A stretch of 64,000 bases of DNA from Arthonia radiata (taxonomy: Eukaryota; Ascomycota; Arthoniomycetes; Arthoniales; Arthoniaceae). The stretch lies in the NCBI GenBank assembly GCA_002989075.1, contig PSQN01000013.1, positions 400,458 to 464,457 on the forward strand. Reading direction: 5' to 3'. Every line of letters starts with the position of its first letter. Position 1 is the first letter of the stretch. Positions 1 to 11,944 of the stretch are shown here, piece after piece. A model generated the notes under the pieces. That model worked only from the letters and a program-made list of their open reading frames with translations, had not been told where the DNA came from and did not search any database. A program made the translations under genes and the position numbers.

Positions 1-917
1 CGCGGCCGCTGTCGGGATCGGCCGGCGTGACCTGAATTTGGTTAGCATTGCAGCATTCTGAGCACGGAAACCTTCTCCAGGACGATTGCGTACATCGTCA
101 TCCTCGTCGTTGTCGTACTCGGGTGGCGAGTCGGCTGAGAAGCTCTCGCTTCCGTTTCGCACAGGGATGATGGCTTCTGGTGGGCGGATTGCTTGGCTGG
201 ATAACAGCGGTTAGCATGAACAGGCTTCGAAGGCGGCGACCAGACCCACATCATCTCTCCCGTGGGCGAGAAGTGATAGATGTACGGTCCATATTCATCG
301 CTGATCCAGAAGGAGCCGTCTGACTGCAGCACCAAACCCTCGAGATCGTTCGTGACCAGTCTCCCACCTGGACCGTCTCTACCAAATCCATCGCCCGTGA
401 AGGTAGCGGGCGGCAAGTCTGGGAACCCTGGAAAGTTGAGGCTGCCCGATCCATCACCATCGATACCGGTAGTGGGCTGTCCGTCTGGTCCAGTGAAAAA
501 GACCGTGTCCAGATACTTGAGATCGATATCAGGCGAAGAAGGGTCCTCGACTGTGGCTTCTGGCTTTGGAGTCAAGTCTAAGGCGAACTTGTGAACACGA
601 CTCTGGAAGTTTAGCGTGCCTTGAGTATTCCAGCCTCTGTCCGGAAGGCAATAGACGATGCCTGAGTAGCCTGTCTCAGTCTTCTGCCATGAGGTCTTGT
701 CGAAGGCGATGGAGCTGCCCAGGCTGATGGTGTCGCCTCGCTTGTCGACAGCGTTACTGGGAGCGAACCCGTAACCTGCGAGACTGTTGTATCTGTATTC
801 TTGCCCATTGCATGTAGTCTGATTGACTGGGGCGGGGCCAGCTTGTCTGGGACGAAGCGCCAATGCAGTATTGCTGGAAGCTAGCGTAGCAACAATGGCT
901 ACCTTTGTGAGCAGCAT
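1..917 (-). CDS. Secreted esterase-like-of-phytase family protein (3' end outside the window)
   Basis: The protein starts with a clear signal peptide (about residues 1-20, ending in ALA) and leads into an esterase-like-of-phytase domain: DLEGLV, then an SDEYGPYIYHFSP stretch as in fungal extracellular phytase-like phosphatases. I place two introns on the minus strand, 249-197 (donor GTGGGT, branch TGCTAAC) and 93-32 (donor GTACGC, branch TGCTAAC). They restore the family run GEMIQAIRPPEAIIP and then DPDSGR, so the exons are 917-250, 196-94 and 31 to beyond the window. The gene is incomplete at its 3' end only. It is divergent from the kinase gene downstream on the plus strand. A phosphate-releasing or esterase role outside the cell is inferred from the family; the substrate is unknown. 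Confidence 0.85.
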
Positions 918-1547
918 GTTGAGGAGCAGATGCCGGTCTGGTGCTTCGATGCAGAGTTACAAAGACAGCTTACAGAGCCACTTTTGCAAACAGCTGCACT
1001 GGGCTTTGAATGCGGGCTGCTTAAGTACTGACAGACATGGTCAGGATGCAACGCGGACTACCAGAGCAATGACAGGCGAAAAACATGGAGAGGATATTGC
1101 TAAAGACAGTCAATAGAAGTACGAAAAGAGCAAGAAGACCGGCTTGTCTCTTCTGAGATGTGGTAGTCGAGAGAGGTGCGTGCATGCACGTGCTTTGATG
1201 GCCGGCATTGACAGGCCATCGTGCTGGACTGGTGCAGTGATCTACAAGACCGCTGCGGCATACAGATGACACCTCCTTGAGTGGAAATGAGATCTCACCA
1301 GCCTCTGAACAGGACATGCAGTGAGAACAGTGAGCAGGAATACTTCGACCTCATTGTCAGTGTATACCACGATACATGATCAGGAGAGAATGGAGAGGTG
1401 GTGGTTGTCCCAGCGTGACAGCCATTGGGTCCAGCGATGACGTCATTCGGAGAAAGAGCGTTTTGCCCGAGGGCACGTGTTTGGGACGACGGCAATGACA
1501 GTCACATATTTGGCATGCTCAAAGCAGCCCGCAATTCAATAGTCAGA
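918..1547. promoter_or_regulatory. Divergent intergenic region
   Basis: This lies between the start of the phytase-like gene (minus) and the start of the kinase gene (plus), so both promoters must be here. Short open frames occur on both strands but show no domain, codon pattern or splice structure that I recognise. No clear TATA box was picked out. Confidence 0.4.
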
Positions 1548-2674
1548 ATGGAGCTCGATTCCGCCGTTGCCAAATTGCTGGCCATCGACAGCAATGTAGA
1601 CACCAGCGTCAGTCCCGTCGGCGGAGCGTCAATGTCAAGTGCCAGTGCATACAAGATCGCTTCTAAATCTTCTGACGGGAGCACCAAGAACTTCTTCATG
1701 AAGCTTGGCTCTGGTAAAGACGCAGAGATCATGTTCACTGGAGAACACGCCTCTTTGAACGCCATCCACAACGCCGTCCCCTCCCTCTGTCCAGCTTCGT
1801 ACGGCCATGGAGAGCTCACAGACTCCTCCAACAAGTCGTTCCTCGTCACAGACTTCCTCGACCTGTCAGGCCGAAGAACAGGCTTCGCTTCCTGGTCCGC
1901 CATGTCGCTGGCCCAGAAGATGGCTAAGCTTCACACCACTCCTGCGCCTATCCCCGATGGCCATGACAAACCCATGTTTGGATTGTAGGTGCTACAAACT
2001 GGATCAGCAACAAGATTTGAGATATTTGAGCTCACCAATGGCTCCACAGTCCAGCGACTACATGTTGCGGGGACACGCCCCAGCCCAATGACTACAAGTC
2101 CTCCTGGGCCGAGTTCTACGTGGGGTCCGAAGCATACTGATGGCAGAATCTTGCTGACAGTATCGTACAGGCTGAGAACAGGTTGCGATTCATTCTCAAA
2201 CAAAGTGAAAAGAGCAACGGCAAAGACGAGAAGCTGCACCGTTTGACGACAACCACGATCGACAAAGTCGTTCCGCGCCTCATTGGTGACAAACATCTGA
2301 ACGGCGGGAAAGGCGTGGTTCCGGTGGTGACGCACGGTGACTTATGGGCTGGCAATGCTTCAGAGGGAAGCATTGGCGGCACCGGCGAGCCGGAAGATTT
2401 GGTCTTTGATCCTTCAGCTGCCTACACTCACTCGGAGTACGATCTCGGCATCATGAACATGTTCGGTGGATTTGGCTCGAGCTTCTTCAAGGACTATCAC
2501 AAGCTTTGTCCCAAGACAGAGCCTGCGGAAGAATACGAGGATCGAGTGGCGCTATACGAGCTTTACCATCATCTCAACCACCACGCTCTCTTTGGTGGAG
2601 GCTATCGATCTGGTGCGGTGTCAATCATGGAGCGTCTGATCTCCAAGTATGGCAATGACAAGAGCGGGCTGTGA
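1548..2674 (+). CDS. Fructosamine/ketosamine-3-kinase family protein
   Basis: Three exons (1548-1984, 2050-2119, 2171-2674) give 336 aa, the usual length for fructosamine-3-kinase relatives. Intron 1 has donor GTAGGT and intron 2 donor GTGGGG. Removing them creates the family run MFGFPATTCCGDTPQPNDY and then SSWAEFYAENRLRFIL. The kinase-like catalytic loop HGDLWAGN puts the catalytic Asp near residue 226, and the metal-binding FDPSAAY puts its Asp near 249. These enzymes phosphorylate fructosamine or ribulosamine adducts on proteins, which makes the sugar leave, so they repair glycation in the cytosol. I chose the ATG at 1548 because the family normally begins just before an LDxxVxxLL helix. 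An in-frame upstream ATG at 1425 would add 41 unlikely residues. Confidence 0.9.
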
Positions 2675-3310
2675 AGATTGAAGCCTATCGTTATGCGTAG
2701 CAGCAGCAAACGGACTGGCAAGGCTCGAAACAGCGTGCTGCTTCACCAGGGTCTCCCCTTTCAATGATCCGCGCTGCAAGCATCGCCGTGTCAAAGCCAA
2801 CAGATGAGCGACATTGATGGGGAGTGTAACATCGTATAGAAGATCATCGAGTCCATTGTGCACATTGCGAGGGTGCAGGTGATGTGCTTCGAGTTACACG
2901 CCAGCCACCTCCCTGTGTCGTTGAGAGAGGTCGAAGCAGTCAGGCCATCAAGCAAGGAGGACAGATGCAAGGTGTTCCAGTTGTGTCCCTTGCGCTTTTT
3001 ATGCATCACATGTTTCCCGATCGAGCCACATTGAGCTCCCCCCGCCAGCTGCTCACCGACCTGCCTCACTCTCACACATCTTTCTTAATTGCTTCTCCAT
3101 AGACTTGACCGACCCCTCCGCTCTCGCCCCCAACACGCGCAGTTGACTGTTCATCCATCCACTCGCAGCGCCAGCTCCAAAGAAGCGCCCCGCGAGCGAC
3201 AGCTTGTCTGCGCGTTCCATGGCCTTGCTATCTCGCAAGCGAAGCCGCCCATTGCGGGACCAATCTCCACCTCCCTTTCGGTAGGTCTACCAGACCTCAA
3301 AACACCGATC
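2675..3310. promoter_or_regulatory. Intergenic region and leader of the KOG1 gene
   Basis: This is non-coding sequence between the kinase stop and the first in-frame ATG of KOG1. From about 3030 to 3310 it is rich in C and T (CTCACTCTCACACATC and similar runs), as is common in promoters and 5' leaders of filamentous fungi. The KOG1 frame stays open upstream to 3089 but has no ATG there, so it is read as leader. No gene is recognised. Confidence 0.45.
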
Positions 3311-6300
3311 ATGACTGCCGAAGTCGCCTCGCCGCATCTTGCGCCCCTCTCTCAGCATCACCGAAGCAGCACGCTTCCCGCGAGCGACCTACCCACCAGT
3401 CGCGCAGAGTCACGCGACTCCACAAGCAGCTACGTGCAGGTCGACACACCGAGGGATGCGACGCCCACTGGCACAAGGGGTCGTCCGGGCTTGCTCAGAT
3501 CTCAGAGCGCGTTGAACCCCGGAGAGATGCGCCAGCCCAATGGCGAGGGCAACACCAAAGCAGAGGCGCGTAATCGCTCCAAGAAGGACGACAGCAAAGA
3601 AGGGAACAACCAAATGCGACACGGCTGGGACCTCAGCGACAATCAAGTGCGAGAACAGTCCTCTTCGTACTTCTATTACTACGACGACAAGAGACATGAG
3701 ACGGGAGGCAACCCTTCACAAGGTCATTTCCAAATCAACACCGAAGAGTGGCGCATGCGCGATAGGCTCAAGACGGTGACAGCCATTCTCGCGCTCTGCC
3801 TCAACATTGGCGTCGACCCACCGGACGTGATCAAGACGAATCCGTGTGCGCGCCTAGAATGCTGGACAGATCCGAACGATGCCAACCATTTCCCGGGTAA
3901 CCAGGCACAGCGCATCATCCAGCAAATGGGAAAGAGCTTGCAGGCGCAGTACGAGACTATCAGTCTCCGTACGAAGTACAGGTTCCTGGCGGATCCGACA
4001 CATGAGGAGATGAAGAAGTACAGCACAACCTTACGCCGCGCTGCCAAAGACGAGCGGATCCTCTTCCATTACAATGGCCACGGTGTTCCGAAGCCTACAG
4101 ATTCGGGCGAGATCTGGGTATTCAACAAATCTTACACGCAGTACATACCCATCTCACTCTACGATCTGCAGTCCTGGCTGGGCGCTCCAAGCCTCTTCGT
4201 CTGGGACGCTACAGACTCTGGCATCATCGTGCAGAACTTCAACAAGTTCATCGACAAACATGAGCAAGACAACGAAGAGATACTGCGTAAAGACCCTCAC
4301 GCTCAGGTGCAAAGCTTCACCGACTGCATACACCTGGCAGCTTGCAAAGCGGGAGAGACGCTTCCCATCAATCCCGAACTACCCGCTGATCTATTCACAT
4401 CTTGCCTCACTACACCCATTGAAACGGCTCTGCGCATCTTCATCCTTCAAAATCCCATCATGGAGGACCAGACCCAAGAAGACGCCAAAGCAATCCCTGG
4501 CAAGACTTCAGAGCGCAGAACACCCATCGGCGAACTTAACTGGATCTTCACCGCCATCACTGATACGATTGCATGGAACTCGTTGCCAAAGCACCTCTTC
4601 AAGAAGCTGTTTCGCCAGGACCTTATGGTAGCCGCGCTCTTCCGGAACTTTTTACTCGCGCAGCGCATCATGCGACGGTACGGGTGTCAGCCCCAGTGCT
4701 ATCCCAAGATTCCGGCATGTCACGAGCACCCCCTATGGGAGAGCTGGGATTTTGCTGTGGAGCTGGTTCTGTCTCAGGTGCCGGCATTCAGGGCAGCGCA
4801 GGCAGCTGGTGTTGCGCCCGTGTATCAGTATTCTGACTTCTTTGCCGACCAGCTGACTGCCTTCCAAGTCTATCTTGAGCAGGGTCCAGAAATAGGTCAA
4901 GAGCCTCAGCAACTGCCTATCGTTCTGCAAGTATTACTCAGTCAAAATCATCGCATTCGAGCTCTCATCCTACTGAGTCGCTTCTTAGACCTGGGACCAT
5001 GGGCTGTCAAACTTGCGCTTGGCATTGGGATCTTTCCCTACGTCCTGAAGCTATTGCAATCACAGGCGAACGAGCTCAAACCAGTCATGGTCTTTATTTG
5101 GGCGCGTATCCTTGCAGTGGAGCAGTCCTGTCAGGAGGACCTGATCAGAGAGAACGGCTACCAATACTTCATCAGCATCCTCAACCCTGCTTACAATCTC
5201 CCAGTCAAGATTGTCAGCGATCATAGAATGATGTGTGCTTTCATCATTGCGATGTTCTGCAAAGACTACGCCAAGGGACAAAAGGCTGCCCTCAGTCCCG
5301 AGCTAATCGAAGTCTGCCTGTCGCAGATGGCGCTGCCTAACAGCGATCATCCAGGTCTGAGACAATGGTGCTGCTTGTGTCTCAGCATGCTGTGGAAGAA
5401 GTTCCCAGAAGCGAAGTGGTCCGGCGTGCAGCATCAAGCGCACGTCAAGCTCTGCAAGACGATCCAAGATCCTGTGCCTGAGGTTCGCGCGGCTGTGCTG
5501 CATGCGCTGACTAATTTCCTCGGCGTGCCCGACATCACAGACGAAGTGGCAAACGCGGAAGAGAGCGTTGCTGCCAACGTACTGATTCTAGGTAGTGACG
5601 GCAGCAATGTTGTGCGCAAGGAGCTCATTATCTTCTACTCGGCCTTCGTCGAACGCTATCTCACCAAATTTGTGGTCACCGCGTTCGAGGAGATGTCAGA
5701 AGAAGTCAGAAACGCATCACAGCAGTCGGACATCCGCTCTGCTGCTGCAACACCGTCGAGCTTCAGCTCAGACGACGAAGCGCCGCTACTCTCATCAGGA
5801 TCTATTCACGCTGCGGTTTGGAAGCTATTGCTGATCATGACTGTCGATCCAGATCCTGAGGTCTCGCGAGATGCTCAGATCATCGTCGACGAGGTTCTAC
5901 AAGCCCTCACGCAGTCTCCGCTCGGACCTCATGCGCAGTCAGTGATGTCGGAGTTGATTTGTGGTGATCAGGAGAGGATGGCTTCGCAATACCTGTCCGA
6001 GAACCGCCGCCCAGGGTCAATGACTGGGCAGATCACTTCAACCCCATCCGGTGATCGCTCGGATGGATACTTCTCGCTGGGTCTCAGGCGGACTGCAAGC
6101 GTAGCAGCCTCTTTGAAGACCCTCGCTTTCGGGGCTACGCCGATACCAGAAAACTCGCGCCCTCCTTCACTTCGCCTGAGCAAGACTGACCTTGGTCCGA
6201 GTTTCGGTCCACCAACGCCCACGGAGCAGCCGACTCAGCCAACGCCAGCAGCCAATGGTATGTTCGACAAGCCGGGATTCCCAATGCCCAAGTATTGCAA

Positions 6301-7562
6301 GCCGAGGAAAAAAAGTCACAAGGGTGCTCTGCCGCTCAGCAGTACCTTTTACGACTTCTCGACGGAGTACTTTCGTGAACCCCAGATGAAACGCAATGAA
6401 GCCGAAGAGCCCGGAAGCGAAGAGTACAACACCCGACTCTGGAGGCGAGCCCGCAACGAGCGTATCATGGAGGCTACGCAGAGATTCAGGGATCAAGCTG
6501 GGACCAGCCGCTGGGACGAAAACTCTGGCATCTTTGACAACGGCGTCCAACCGTCGCGGTTGTGCTTCCATCAGTACGAGAATCATCTGGCTGTGGCTGG
6601 CAATTTTGACGATATTCGTGTATGGGATTGGAAAACCCAGCGCACCATCAGCAAGTTCAAGAACGCAAACCCACGCGGCAGCAAGATCACTAGCCTGAGG
6701 TTCATCAATGAAGATGACCAAGCTATTTTGATGACGGGGTCGTCTGATGGGATCATCAAGCTATACAGGCACTACGAGGACCAAGAACAGGTCTTCATGA
6801 CATCGTCGTTCCGCGCGTTGACTGACCTTGTACCCAGCACGCACAACGCCGGCCTGAATTTTGAGTGGTTGCAAGCCCAAGGATCCACGCTGGTCGCTGG
6901 AGACGCGAAAGTGATTCGACAATGGAGCGCTGAATCCGAGCGTTGTGTGCGCGACATACCAGCGCGCTCCGGTTCTTGCGTCACTTCATTGACATCTGAC
7001 CAAATTGGGTCGAATATCTTCGTTGCAGGCTTCGGGGATGGTGCGGTCAGAGTATATGATCTTCGGGAGCCCAACGCAACGTCACGAGTGGCGCAGTGGA
7101 AGGAGCACTCGCAATGGATCACCAACGTGCACATGCAGCGAGGCGGTCGACGCGAACTTGTCAGCGGTTCTCGCAACGGAGAGATCAAGCTGTGGGACAT
7201 CCGGTACCCTCAATCAGTCAAGACGATCCGAGCGTGCAAAGACACACTCAAAAGTCTCAGCGTGCACGAGTTTGCGCCCGTATTCGCAACGTAAGTGAAA
7301 GCTGACCATGCGAAAGCAGATGTTACTGACCACATCATTTAGTGGCACCGAGCGCCACAGCGTCAAGATTCATAACATGAACGGTGTCTCACTGTCCTCG
7401 GTGCAGCCGTACGCGAGCTTCATGCAGCACTCCCGATCTTCTCCAATCTCAGCGACCGCCTTCCACCCTCATCGAATGATGCTGGCTTGTTCAGCACAGA
7501 ACGACACGCACATCAACCTGTTCTCCTGCGTCGACTCCAAAGCCGCATTCGCACAGGTATGA
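3311..7562 (+). CDS. KOG1: KOG1/Raptor, TORC1 scaffold subunit
   Basis: Two exons (3311-7290, 7343-7562; donor GTAAGT) give about 1399 aa. After a disordered Ser/Thr-rich N-terminus, the Raptor N-terminal caspase-like domain spans roughly residues 110-300, with SSYFYYYDDKRHE, HYNGHGVPKPT and VWDATDSG. As in Raptor generally, the Cys of a true caspase site is replaced (DATDSG). HEAT-type helices follow at about 450-900, then a low-complexity linker, then WD40 repeats from about 1080 to the end (IRVWDWKTQ, GSSDGIIKLYRHY, GSRNGEIKLWDIRYP, AFHPHRMMLACSA). Raptor/Kog1 binds TOR kinase and presents substrates in nutrient-sensing TORC1. The start is the first in-frame ATG. The stop TGA overlaps a possible donor (CAG then GTATGAG), so one more exon is possible. 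Confidence 0.95.
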
Positions 7563-7978
7563 GTATACCCTTCTCCTCGTACATCGTGATTCGCCATCGT
7601 GTTCGTCATCGTCGTGTTGTTCGCATAGCGTGTGTTTTTGACCATAGCGTCGGCGTTGGAATATGGTGGGCCGTCAAAGGAGGATATCATGGATCACGAC
7701 TTGAGGGCGATCAGTGGTGAGCATGTCTCACCCATCCAGCTCGCATTTGCTGGGCCTTGTAGCGTGTATACATACTCAAAGCAGCGCTATGCGCCGATTA
7801 ACGTAATATGCATACGAACTCACAGCCATAATCACGTGACAGTCAGTAGCAAGCCCTTCAGGCCAATGGTTTCGGTCCTCGGAACAATGTATCCCGCCGA
7901 TGCTGTCATGTTTGGATTCCACTCGAATAGCTCGTCACCTTCGTCCGCTGAAGTACAATAATTTTCTTTCTTGACTTC
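7563..7978. promoter_or_regulatory. KOG1-HAD intergenic region with TCACGTGA site
   Basis: The region holds the KOG1 3' end and the promoter of the downstream HAD gene. A palindromic TCACGTGA (7832-7839) lies about 140 bp before the HAD start. It matches the core bound by Cbf1/USF-type bHLH factors, but binding is only inferred. An open frame at 7632-7961 could be a last KOG1 exon or chance. Confidence 0.4.
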
Positions 7979-9283
7979 ATGGCGAAAGCGCTGTCTAGCT
8001 GCTCGAAATTCTCGCTACCCGTAGAGAGGTGCACCTTTCATAGGTGTGTCCACCGGAGTCAGTTCAAAGACCGCCTACTCCAGCGAAGCCAACGCCGCTT
8101 TCTTCAAACAGTAAACAGACCTAATCAGAGCCCGGACTTCGCCTTCGTGTTTGAGTACGCTCTCCACTTTATAGATGGTCCGCACACGACACTGACCGTC
8201 TGCAGCATCGATGGCGTCCTCGTCCGTGGGAAGAAGCCTCTCCCACAAGCGTTCAAAACACTTTCCACCTTGCGCCAGCATGAAGTTCCATTCCTATTGC
8301 TCACCAATGGCGGTGGATACGCCGAAGAGCAGAGAGCCGCGGATCTTTCAGAGCAAATTGGATTGAAGATTCATACGTCCGAAATCATACAGAGCCACAC
8401 ACCATTCCAGGACATGCAAGGATACATGAATGGCACGGCCTTGATTGTAGGAGGAGAGTACGACAAGGCACGCAACGTGGCGCGGAAGTACGCCTGATCA
8501 CTATCGAGGCGAGGACGACATGTGCTGAATCAAGCGTGCAGGTATGGCTTCCTGAACGCCGTGACACCCAGCGACATCTTCAAGCAAGATCCATCCATCT
8601 GGCCCTTCTCGCGGCCGCTGCACTCTTACCATGATGTACAGAAACCTCCTTCGCCGTTACCTCCGATTGATCCCAAAAACCTGTCCAAGGGCTTGAAGAT
8701 TGACTCTATCTTCGTGTATAATGATCCTCGAGACTGGGGCCTGGATATGGCTGTGATCATCGATATCCTGCTCTCTCATCGCGGTTACGTGGGTACGCTG
8801 TCCGGCAAGAATGGTCTTGCGGAGCTACCCAACAACGGATACCAACAAGACGGTCAGCCTCCGCTGTTCTTCTCGAACCCAGATTTATGGTTTGCTGCGG
8901 ACTACCACCTTCCACGGTTCGGTCAAGGAGCGTTCCGAGCAGCCATCGAGGGTGTGTGGAAAGACGTCTCTGGAGGCGCCGCGTTGGAGAAGCGGGTGTT
9001 TGGCAAGCCGAACCAAGAAACTTATGAATACGCGGAGAGAAAGTTGTTGCAGAGCAATGCAGGGCGGGAGACTCCTCTGCGCGACGTCTATATGGTTGGA
9101 GACAATCCAGATTCGGATATACGTGGCGCAATGGGCTACAAAAGTCCCAAGGGTATCAACTGGCATGGCGCGCTCGTGAGGTCGGGCATTTACACTGGTG
9201 GCAAGCCGAGCGTCAAGCCTACGACCATTGTTGAGGACGTGTGGGAAGCTGTCCAATGGGGTGTGAAGTCATCTGGACGGTAG
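7979..9283 (+). CDS. HAD-superfamily hydrolase, CECR5/YKR070W-like, probably mitochondrial
   Basis: Three exons (7979-8154, 8206-8487, 8542-9283) give 399 aa. The first intron splits the catalytic motif: removing it joins FVFD to IDGVLVRGKK, giving the HAD motif I DxD at residues 59 and 61. Motif II is LLLTNGGG. The second intron restores ARKYGFLNAVTPSDIF. Late motifs include VYMVGDNPDSDIRGA, the Mg-binding loop. This layout is the HAD-IIA subfamily of human CECR5 (HDHD5) and yeast YKR070W. The first ~55 residues have many Arg, Ser and Gln and few acidic residues, as in a mitochondrial presequence. The substrate is unknown; phosphatase activity is inferred from the intact motifs. Confidence 0.9.
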
Positions 9284-9712
9284 GAGGATGATTGAGGAGA
9301 GCTCTGGCCACGGAAATATCCCCCACGCACGCAACGCCAAGCTTCTGCCAAGACTTCCGGTAGTCAAAACTACGTGCACCATTATGCAAACGCACGGCAT
9401 GGATGTCCAGGATTCACGCAACATTAGGCGCTGCCGGCAATGAAGACATACAATCCAGAGCCGTCCGACCAGGAAGCGCAGGCAGCACAGTGACCGCCCG
9501 AGACTCCTTCAAGGCAGAAGCGCTCTAGCGCCGAAGTATGCCCCAGGGATGAGAAGAGCACGTCTCCCTTCGTCACAGTCGGGATTGGCTATAAGGCTCC
9601 TGCGTATTCCGGGACAATAAGTAGGCTGACTTTTGCTTGCTTGCTCAAGAGCTCCTGCATTCCTCACCAATCTGGTCACCTTGTCACAATAGACAGCCAG
9701 CGTTGTTCCACG
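9284..9712. other. Intergenic region, no gene recognised
   Basis: About 430 bp of balanced composition between the HAD gene and the ankyrin gene. No domain-bearing frame, RNA gene or repeat was noticed. It presumably carries the promoter of the ankyrin gene. Confidence 0.4.
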
Positions 9713-11523
9713 ATGCCTGATCAGAAAGATCCCAACGGCGGAAAGAGGAGCCCTTTAACCTTACCGCCGGAGGTTTGTGGGAACATTCTTTGGCAATATT
9801 TCCACATGTCAAGTTTTCGAGATTTCGTCAAACTTCGGACAGTCTGTTGTTAGTGTTGGGTTATTCTCGTATCCTTGCCCTCCACATGGCGAACACTAAC
9901 CCATGTAGATACCTTTGCGCGAGACATACCTCGGCTCATCTTACAGCACCAGCCTTTGCACAACATCGACTGGGAGGATCCGCAATTCACCGCGAGATTG
10001 AGTGGATGGAACAAGATCAAGGTCTTGGAGATGCCGGCGCATCTGCAGGCCGAATACCTTTTCATTCGAGTCATGAACAAGCACCTTCACCCACGGTCTT
10101 ACCTAATAAACATGGTCGAGGCAGTCTCGAGACGACTGCAAGCGATCATCAAGGCAGAGGACAAACACAAGTCTCACGCTCGGTTGGAGTACCAAGACAT
10201 CGTACGGCAAGTTATTGCCTGCTGCGTGAGCAATCCACTACGACCAGACAACAGAGACTTTTGGGGCACGACAGCCCACATATATTTTGCTAAACGCCTT
10301 GTCCCCCCTTTACCCGAAGACGACGTGGAGCACGCGGTGGCTGTTTGCGCAGCGTATATCGGGCTCGAGAGGCACGTGATCGACGTGCTCAATCGCGACG
10401 AAGCTTGGAAGGAAGGCTACTCCGATCGCGAGGCACCCATATTTGGCAATCCTTTGGGTGCGGCCGTCCGAGGTGGTCAGGGTGGTGTGGTCCAAAGTAT
10501 ACTGTATCGACAGGAGCCTTTGAGTTGCATCTGGCGTTGCACAACACGAGCTGAAGCCATCCAGACGGAGCACTGGGGAATATTCGAGATGCTATCGAAG
10601 CCTGTGAATCATGATAAATGCATTCCACTGTAAGCTGCAACTCCTGAAAGCAACGGCGAGTTTTTCCGCCTCTCAAGCACACGGCTCGCTAAAGCAAATA
10701 CTACAGCTCCGGACACCTTACGTGGCGAGAGACCTATGGCCATGAGCTAGACGCCAATCTGGAAGCCGCCACCAAGATCGGCAGCCTCTCCACAATCGAG
10801 TCTCTCGTCACCGCCGCCGACTCGAAGGGCATCGCACATCACCGGTACATGTCGAAGATTTTATATGGCGCAGCGCGGCACGGCCGTACCGATATCGCGC
10901 AATTTGCCATTTCACACGGCGCTGATATCCACTTCAACGCCGATGGACCACGACACCTCAACTATAGACTCATGCCGCTTCTGATCGCTGCTGACTACGG
11001 CCATCATGAAGTCGTCGAATTGCTAGTGAAGGCTGGTGCCGTGGGTGACGGAAATGACTGGTCTCGAGAGACAGCACACTGCACTGCCCTCGAGGACCAG
11101 CCGTTGTACCAAGCCGCATTCCATGGGCACGTGCGAGCAGTCGAAAAGCTCCTCGACGCTGGTGTGAACATCGATATGTACGACTACAAGAACCATCTGC
11201 GCTTCACGTGGATGTACGGGGCGGCCGAAAATGGAGAGACGGAGGTCATGAGGCTGTTGCTGCGACGCGGATTTGATCTCACTGCCGGCCAAGGTAGAGC
11301 CGGGACGACCGCGGCTAAAGGCGCAGCCAAGCATGGCTATATCAGTGCGGTGAAGATTTTGGTTGAGGCTGGTGTCAAGCCGAATACGGTTGCGGAATGC
11401 GCGAAGAAATGGGGCCAATGGAACGTGTACGAGATGTTGATGGAGATGATGGGAAAGTGCAAGAAGCGCGTGAAAGGCCTTGGTGATGAGACAGGTAGGC
11501 GGAGCAAAAGGGCGCGACGCTGA
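9713..11523 (+). CDS. F-box-like/ankyrin-repeat protein
   Basis: Three exons (9713-9848, 9909-10629, 10707-11523; donors GTTAGT and GTAAGC) make 557 aa. The N-terminus (about 12-45, LTLPPEVCGNILWQYF then FRDFVKLRTVC) resembles a degenerate F-box-like helix pair. Roughly residues 60-330 are helical and not assigned to a family. From about 335 to 515 there are four to five ankyrin repeats: GAARHGRTDIAQFAISHGAD, PLLIAADYGHHEVVELLVKA, LYQAAFHGHVRAVEKLLDAG, GAAENGETEVMRLLLRRGFD and AAKHGYISAVKILVEAG. The protein ends in a Lys/Arg-rich tail that could be a nuclear signal. Such proteins are numerous in filamentous fungi and usually mediate protein contacts. A role in ubiquitin ligase targeting is possible only if the F-box reading is right. 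Confidence 0.8.
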
Positions 11524-11818
11524 GTGTCCTACTACACTCGACGTGTTTGCCCATTCCATGGGTTCGCTAGCCCAGCAACCATCAGTCCGCCATCTACGCT
11601 CCTTCGCGACTGCTCGCTCTGCTCACTGGCCACTACACGTGCATTCACAGACTCGAAACGTCAGCTGCGCTATCGGGACGTCTTCTGGCGCTTGGTCGTC
11701 GAGCGACCCACAGTGGCTGTTTGCTTCCTTCGAGAGGTCAGCCTCGAGCGTCATTAGTTTTGTCTTCAACGTACCTTTTGGCCTCCGAAGTTGCCCGCGA
11801 CGCAGACGCAATCTTTTA

Positions 11819-11944
11819 CGCCTTCTTTGTTGGCGGCTTATCTCGTATCTCCCTTAGCAATAGCAACGACCGCACGCAATATCCTGTTTTCCTAAAATTA
11901 TCCCTATACTTCTTTATCGCCTCTACGTCTCGCGCCGCCTCCGT
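11819..11944 (-). pseudogene. Relic coding tail of the downstream paralog, beyond a premature stop
   Basis: Directly after the TAG stop of the 155-aa paralog, the same frame stays open for 42 codons, to a TAA at 11818-11816. It still resembles the intact paralog: GYCVRSLLLLREI here against GYCQRSLQLLKEI there. The distance from the last clear common Ser to GYC is 32 codons in both, with no gap, and the stop falls on a Leu codon of the intact copy. I read this as former coding sequence cut off by a nonsense mutation. The upstream part of the gene may still be expressed as a short protein. Confidence 0.6.

Noticed and set aside
3089-3310. Upstream extension of the KOG1 frame by 74 codons
   Set aside because: It begins at TTG, contains no in-frame ATG, and is C/T-rich like a leader. 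The first ATG at 3311 fits the family's disordered N-terminus.
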